A stretch of 64,000 bases of DNA from Sinomonas atrocyanea (GTDB taxonomy: Bacteria; Actinomycetota; Actinomycetes; Actinomycetales; Micrococcaceae). The stretch is taken from the NCBI RefSeq assembly GCF_001577305.1, contig NZ_CP014518.1, positions 1,426,001-1,490,000 of the forward strand. Direction: 5' to 3'. The number at the start of each line of letters is the position of its first letter. Position 1 is the stretch's first letter. Of this stretch, positions 60,561 to 64,000 are shown piece after piece. The position numbers were made by a program, and so were the translations under genes. The notes beneath the pieces were generated by a model. It made no database searches. It saw nothing but the letters and a program-made list of their open reading frames with translations, and was not told the origin of the DNA.

Positions 60561-61730
60561 ATGGAGCCCACGCCCCCAGGACCCCGCCCCGCGCCCGCCC
60601 GGCCCACCCGGCCGGTGAGCGACGCAGACCTGCCGTTCGCGCTGCGGGTTGCGGCCGCCTGGTCCTGGCGCACGGCGATCATCCTCGTGGTCGCCTGGGC
60701 CATCGCGTGGGCGCTCGCGCAGCTGAGCTTCCTCGTGATCCCCGTCCTCGTCGCGGCGCTCCTCGCCGGGCTGCTCAGCCCGGTCGTCGGCTGGCTCCGG
60801 CGCGCCCGCGTCCCCAAGGGCCTCGCGGTCGCGATCACCGAGGTCGGCTTCATTGCGGCCGTCGCGGGCCTGCTGACCCTCGTGGGACGGCAGATCTCGA
60901 TCGGCTTCGCGCAGCTGTGGGACGAGGCGCTGGCCGGGCTGGCCGAGGTCCAGAAGTGGCTCGCCGAGGGGCCGTTGCAGCTCACCGCCGATCAGCTCGA
61001 GGCCTACACCAAGGACGCCCAGCGCCTCCTCCAGACGAACCAGGGCACCCTCGTCAGCGGCGTGCTGAGTGTGGGGTCCTCTGCCGGCCACTTCCTCGCG
61101 GGCGCCCTCATCACCCTGTTCGTCCTCGTCTTCTTCCTGCTCGAGGGAGAGCGCATCTGGCGCTTCCTCGTGGGGCTCCTGCCCCGGCAGGCACGCCCGG
61201 CCGCCGACGGCGCCGGACGCCGGGGCTGGGCCTCGCTCGTGAGCTACGTGCGGGTCCAGGTGCTCGTCGCCGCGGTCGACGCGGTGGGCATCTCAGTGGG
61301 CGCGGCGATCCTGGGCGTGCCCCTCGCGCTGCCGCTCGGGATCCTCGTCTTCGTCGCATCCTTCATCCCGGTGGTCGGCGCGCTCGTGAGCGGCGCGGTG
61401 GCCGTGCTCCTTGCGCTCGTCGCGAATGGACTCGTCAACGCCGTCATCATGCTCGTCATCGTCGTGGCCGTCCAGCAGATCGAGTCGCACGTGCTCCAGC
61501 CCCTCATCATGGGCCGCGCCGTGTCCCTCCATCCCGTGGCGGTGATCCTCGCGGTCGCCGCCGGCTCGTACATCGCCGGCATCCCCGGGGCGCTCTTCGC
61601 CGTGCCCACCCTCGCCGTCACGAACTCCGCGGTCCGCTACATCGCGGCCCGAGGGTGGGAGAACTCGTGGGAAACTGGAGATGCGCCGGCCCCAGCGGAA
61701 GACGCCGGACCGGTTCCGCCATCTTCGTGA
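60561..61730 (+). CDS. AI-2E family transporter
   Basis: A 389-residue membrane protein of the AI-2E (PerM/YdbI) family with seven to eight helices: WRTAIILVVAWAIAWALAQLSFLVIPVLVAALLAGLLSPVV at the N terminus, a soluble helical insertion at about residues 115-165, and the signature stretch FIPVVGALVSGAVAVLLALVANG...QQIESHVLQPLIMGRAVSLHPVAVILAV. The N-terminal 25 residues are Pro/Arg-rich. ATG at 60561 follows CAGGATGGGGCC, a weak leaderless layout. The substrate is unknown; despite the name, AI-2 export is unproven for most members. Confidence 0.88.
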   Translation: MEPTPPGPRPAPARPTRPVSDADLPFALRVAAAWSWRTAIILVVAWAIAWALAQLSFLVIPVLVAALLAGLLSPVVGWLRRARVPKGLAVAITEVGFIAAVAGLLTLVGRQISIGFAQLWDEALAGLAEVQKWLAEGPLQLTADQLEAYTKDAQRLLQTNQGTLVSGVLSVGSSAGHFLAGALITLFVLVFFLLEGERIWRFLVGLLPRQARPAADGAGRRGWASLVSYVRVQVLVAAVDAVGISVGAAILGVPLALPLGILVFVASFIPVVGALVSGAVAVLLALVANGLVNAVIMLVIVVAVQQIESHVLQPLIMGRAVSLHPVAVILAVAAGSYIAGIPGALFAVPTLAVTNSAVRYIAARGWENSWETGDAPAPAEDAGPVPPSS

Positions 61731-61751
61731 AACCCCCAAGGAGCACTGAGC

Positions 61752-63005
61752 ATGAAGACCCTCCCGACTCTCGCTGTGACGCTCGACGACGTTGTTGCCG
61801 CACAGGAGCTGCTCGAGGGCATTATTGCCAAGACCCCGATCGAGCAGTCCAGGGCGCTGGGCCAGCAGATCGGCGGCGAGGTCTTCTTCAAGTGCGAGAA
61901 CCTCCAGCGCGCGGGCTCGTTCAAGGTCCGCGGCGCCTACGTGCGCATGGCGAGGCTGAGCGAGGAGGAGAAGCGCCGCGGCGTGGTGGCCGCCTCCGCC
62001 GGGAACCACGCCCAGGGCGTCGCCTCCGCCGCCAAGCGGCTCGGCATCCGCGCGCGCATCTACATGCCGCTCGGCGTCGCCCTGCCCAAGCTCCAGGCGA
62101 CCCGCAGCCACGGCGCCGAGGTGGTCCTCCACGGCCACAACGTCGATGAGGCGCTCGCCGAGGCGAAGCGCTTCGCGGACGAGACGGGCGCCGTGTTCGT
62201 CCACCCCTTCGACAACGCGGACGTCGTCTCCGGCCAGGGCACGATCGGCCTCGAGATCCTCGAGCAGGTTCCGGACGTGGACACCGTCCTGATGGGCGTC
62301 GGCGGCGGCGGCCTGCTCGCCGGCGTCACCGTGGCCCTGAAGGCCAAGGCCGCCGAGCTCGGACGCGAGATCCGGGTGATCGGCGTGCAGGCCGAGAACG
62401 CCGCGGCCTATCCGCCCTCGCTCGCCGCGGACGCCGTGGTGCCGCTGCCCAAGGTCGCGACCATGGCAGACGGCATCGCTGTCGGCCTTCCCGGCCAGAT
62501 CCCGTTCAGCATCATCCGGGAGCTCGTGGACGACGTCGTCACCGTGAGCGAGGACTCGCTGGCCCGTGCGCTGATCTTCCTGCTCGAGCGGGCCAAGCTC
62601 GTCGTCGAGCCGGCCGGCGCGGTGGGCGTGGCCGCCCTCATGGACGGCAAGCTCGCCGAGCTGGGCATCGACCCGAAGAAGACGGTCGTGATCCTCTCGG
62701 GCGGCAACATTGACCCCATGCTCATGCTCAAGGTCATCCAGCGCGGCCTCTCCGCCGCCGGGCGCTTCCTCACGGTCCGCATGATGCTCGACGACCGGCC
62801 CGGCTCGCTCGCCACCATCTCGCGCATCATCGCCGAGAACGATGCGAACGTCACCGGCGTGGACCACACCCGAGTCGGCGGCTCGATCGCGATGGGAGAC
62901 GTGGCGATCACCATCGACATGGAGACCAAGGGCCACGAGCACTCCGACCAGGTCCTCCGTGCCCTGCGCGCCGAGGGGTTCCAGCCGATCGTCATGCACG
63001 TCTGA
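61752..63005 (+). CDS. ilvA: threonine ammonia-lyase
   Basis: A 417-residue PLP enzyme deaminating threonine to 2-oxobutyrate. The PLP lysine is Lys58 in CENLQRAGSFKVRGAY; ASAGNHAQGVASAA and the phosphate-binding loop MGVGGGGLLAGV follow. The C-terminal 80 residues form one ACT domain (RFLTVRMMLDDRPGSLATISRIIAENDANVTGVDH), the arrangement of the shorter, actinobacterial form. It may serve isoleucine synthesis or threonine breakdown. AAGGAG lies 9 nt before the ATG. It follows the AI-2E gene by 21 bp. Confidence 0.93.
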   Translation: MKTLPTLAVTLDDVVAAQELLEGIIAKTPIEQSRALGQQIGGEVFFKCENLQRAGSFKVRGAYVRMARLSEEEKRRGVVAASAGNHAQGVASAAKRLGIRARIYMPLGVALPKLQATRSHGAEVVLHGHNVDEALAEAKRFADETGAVFVHPFDNADVVSGQGTIGLEILEQVPDVDTVLMGVGGGGLLAGVTVALKAKAAELGREIRVIGVQAENAAAYPPSLAADAVVPLPKVATMADGIAVGLPGQIPFSIIRELVDDVVTVSEDSLARALIFLLERAKLVVEPAGAVGVAALMDGKLAELGIDPKKTVVILSGGNIDPMLMLKVIQRGLSAAGRFLTVRMMLDDRPGSLATISRIIAENDANVTGVDHTRVGGSIAMGDVAITIDMETKGHEHSDQVLRALRAEGFQPIVMHV

Positions 63006-63037
63006 GGCCACGCGGGCGTGGCGGGAGGGAGCGCGGG

Positions 63038-63637
63038 GTGGACGCACGCCTCGCGGTGAGGGCACGGGCCGGACTCGCGACCATGACGGCCGTGACCGCC
63101 CTCCTCTACGCGATCCAGTGCGTCAACATGGCCACGTTCGGCCTGCTCACCCGCTGGTTCGGCATCCGGCCCCGTGACGTGAGCAGCCTGCCGGACATCG
63201 TCACCTCGCCCCTCGTGCACGACCCGACCGGCTGGGGGCACCTCGCGGCCAACACGCTGCCGCTGTTCGTCTTCGGGTTCCTCGCCTTCCTCGCAGGGAT
63301 CAGGCAGTTCCTCACCGCGGTCGGCCTGTCCTGGCTCGCCTCCGGAACCGGCGTGTGGATGTTCGGCGGGAACCTCCTCGGGGCCCCGTCCATCACCGTC
63401 GGGGCCTCCGGGGTGATCTTCGGCCTGTTCGGGTTCCTGCTCGTGCGCGGGTTCTTCAACCGCAGCTGGTGGCAGATCCTCCTCGCCCTCGTGCTCTTCG
63501 CCGCGTACGGCAGCGTGCTCCTGGGCATCCTGCCCACCGTGGGCAGGGGCATCTCGTGGCAGGCGCACCTGTTCGGCCTTGCGGGCGGCGTGGCCGCGGC
63601 CGTCATCCTCCGGCCCCGGGGCCGGGTGGCGGTCTGA
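63038..63637 (+). CDS. rhomboid family intramembrane serine protease
   Basis: A 199-residue six-helix membrane protein. The catalytic dyad is Ser124 in TVGASGVIFGLFGF and His177 in SWQAHLFGLAGG. GWGHLAANTLPLFVFG provides the oxyanion-type His68 and Asn72. It has no extra domains, the minimal bacterial form. GTG at 63038 has GGGAGGG upstream. Substrates unknown. It lies 32 bp after ilvA, so possibly in one transcript. Confidence 0.88.
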   Translation: MDARLAVRARAGLATMTAVTALLYAIQCVNMATFGLLTRWFGIRPRDVSSLPDIVTSPLVHDPTGWGHLAANTLPLFVFGFLAFLAGIRQFLTAVGLSWLASGTGVWMFGGNLLGAPSITVGASGVIFGLFGFLLVRGFFNRSWWQILLALVLFAAYGSVLLGILPTVGRGISWQAHLFGLAGGVAAAVILRPRGRVAV

Positions 63638-63657
63638 ATCGCCCCGGTTCCCGCACG

Positions 63658-63699
63658 ACGACGGCGCCGCCCCCCTCGCGAGGGGAGCGGCGCCGTCGT
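63658..63699. terminator. bidirectional terminator between the rhomboid gene and greA
   Basis: ACGACGGCGCCGC (63658-63670) pairs with GCGGCGCCGTCGT (63687-63699), with an inner CCCCTCGCGAGGGG pairing. As at 48416, the left side carries a duplicated GAC. It separates convergent genes. Confidence 0.82.
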
Positions 63700-63724
63700 G
63701 CGTGATGGCTGGGGGTGTGGCGGA

Positions 63725-64000
63725 TCAGCCGTTGTACGGCGTGGCCGAGATGATCTCGACCTTGATCTCTTTGCCGTTCGGGGCGGTGTAGGACAGCTTG
63801 TCGCCCTGCTTGTGGCCCACGATCGCGGCGCCGAGCGGGGACTTCTCGCTGAACACGTCCATGTCCGTGCCGCCGTCGGCGATCTCGCGCGAGCCGAGGA
63901 GGAAGCGCTCCTCCTCGCCCGCGATCTTGGCGACCACGATCATGCCGGGCTCGACGACGCCGTCGTCCGCGGGCTTCTCGCCCACGTGGGCGCTGCGCAG
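63725..64000 (-). CDS. greA: transcription elongation factor GreA, C-terminal part (cut by window end)
   Basis: The visible 91 residues are the C-terminal FKBP-like domain of GreA: VGEKPADDGVVEPGMIVVAKIAGEEERFLLGSREIADGGTDMDVFSEKSPLGAAIVGHKQGDKLSY, ending KVEIISATPYNG. The reading frame is open to the last base, so the N-terminal coiled coil that reaches into the RNA polymerase secondary channel lies beyond 64000. GreA rescues backtracked polymerase by stimulating transcript cleavage. Confidence 0.93.
   Translation of the reverse strand: MRSAHVGEKPADDGVVEPGMIVVAKIAGEEERFLLGSREIADGGTDMDVFSEKSPLGAAIVGHKQGDKLSYTAPNGKEIKVEIISATPYNG

Noticed and set aside
63725..64000. Truncated greA as a pseudogene
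   Set aside because: The frame is open through the last base of the window; truncation is due to the window edge.

Overview
The window is very GC-rich bacterial chromosome, dense with genes and running to long GTG/ATG reading frames with G or C at third positions. The gene content and order (sdhCDAB beside cdd-deoA-add, a mazG-eno-ftsB-DUF501-ppx run, a membrane-anchored subtilase, type II NADH dehydrogenase, many leaderless genes) point to an actinobacterium. It is most like Micrococcales/Micrococcaceae (the Arthrobacter or Sinomonas type), although genus is an inference. I see no prophage, transposase, CRISPR array, rRNA or biosynthetic gene cluster. The window reads as core chromosome with several transport and sugar modules.

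Layout. 1-3150: a Gfo/Idh/MocA oxidoreductase divergent from a metal P-type ATPase. 3166-8640: a ROK-regulated monosaccharide ABC importer; two almost identical 23-bp sites mark the promoters of the regulator and of the transporter. 8679-13742: gamma carbonic anhydrase, then a one-carbon block (purU opposite glyA-folD), where glyA-folD is led by a ZTP riboswitch. 13743-16437: a two-component system plus a small SHOCT membrane protein, bracketed on both sides by arrays of a 14-bp repeat that invert on themselves. 16449-18030: an MHS-family transporter divergent from a LysR regulator. 19044-21728: a three-gene ABC-2 exporter. 21769-21917: a large nested inverted repeat. 22001-25012: a small membrane protein, exonuclease III, tryptophanyl-tRNA synthetase and a 2H phosphoesterase.

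25123-28593 is the sdhCDAB operon, opposite manC and an M20 amidohydrolase. 31280-40853 is a nucleoside uptake and salvage block: BMP-type lipoprotein, ATPase, two permeases, cytidine deaminase, thymidine phosphorylase, a DedA protein and adenosine deaminase. 40896-48390 is the actinobacterial mazG-eno-ftsB-DUF501-Ppx-mycosin-like protease run ending in ndh, whose promoter carries a near-perfect Rex operator. A tRNA-Leu(UAA) with a short variable arm follows.

48623-54526 holds a branched-chain amino acid type ABC system: the binding protein converges on livHMGF. LivH carries a secreted beta-sandwich-like domain at its N terminus and LivG a 94-residue acidic tail. 54835-64000: a GroES-like protein, a Bax-inhibitor-1 protein, the galactose operon (DeoR repressor-galT-galK, divergent galM), an AI-2E family transporter, threonine dehydratase, a rhomboid protease, and the 3-prime part of greA cut by the window edge.

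The least explained element is the 14-bp repeat arrays around the two-component cassette. Other points worth testing are the LivH fusion, the short-armed tRNA-Leu, the paired ROK operators and the extensive leaderless gene starts.
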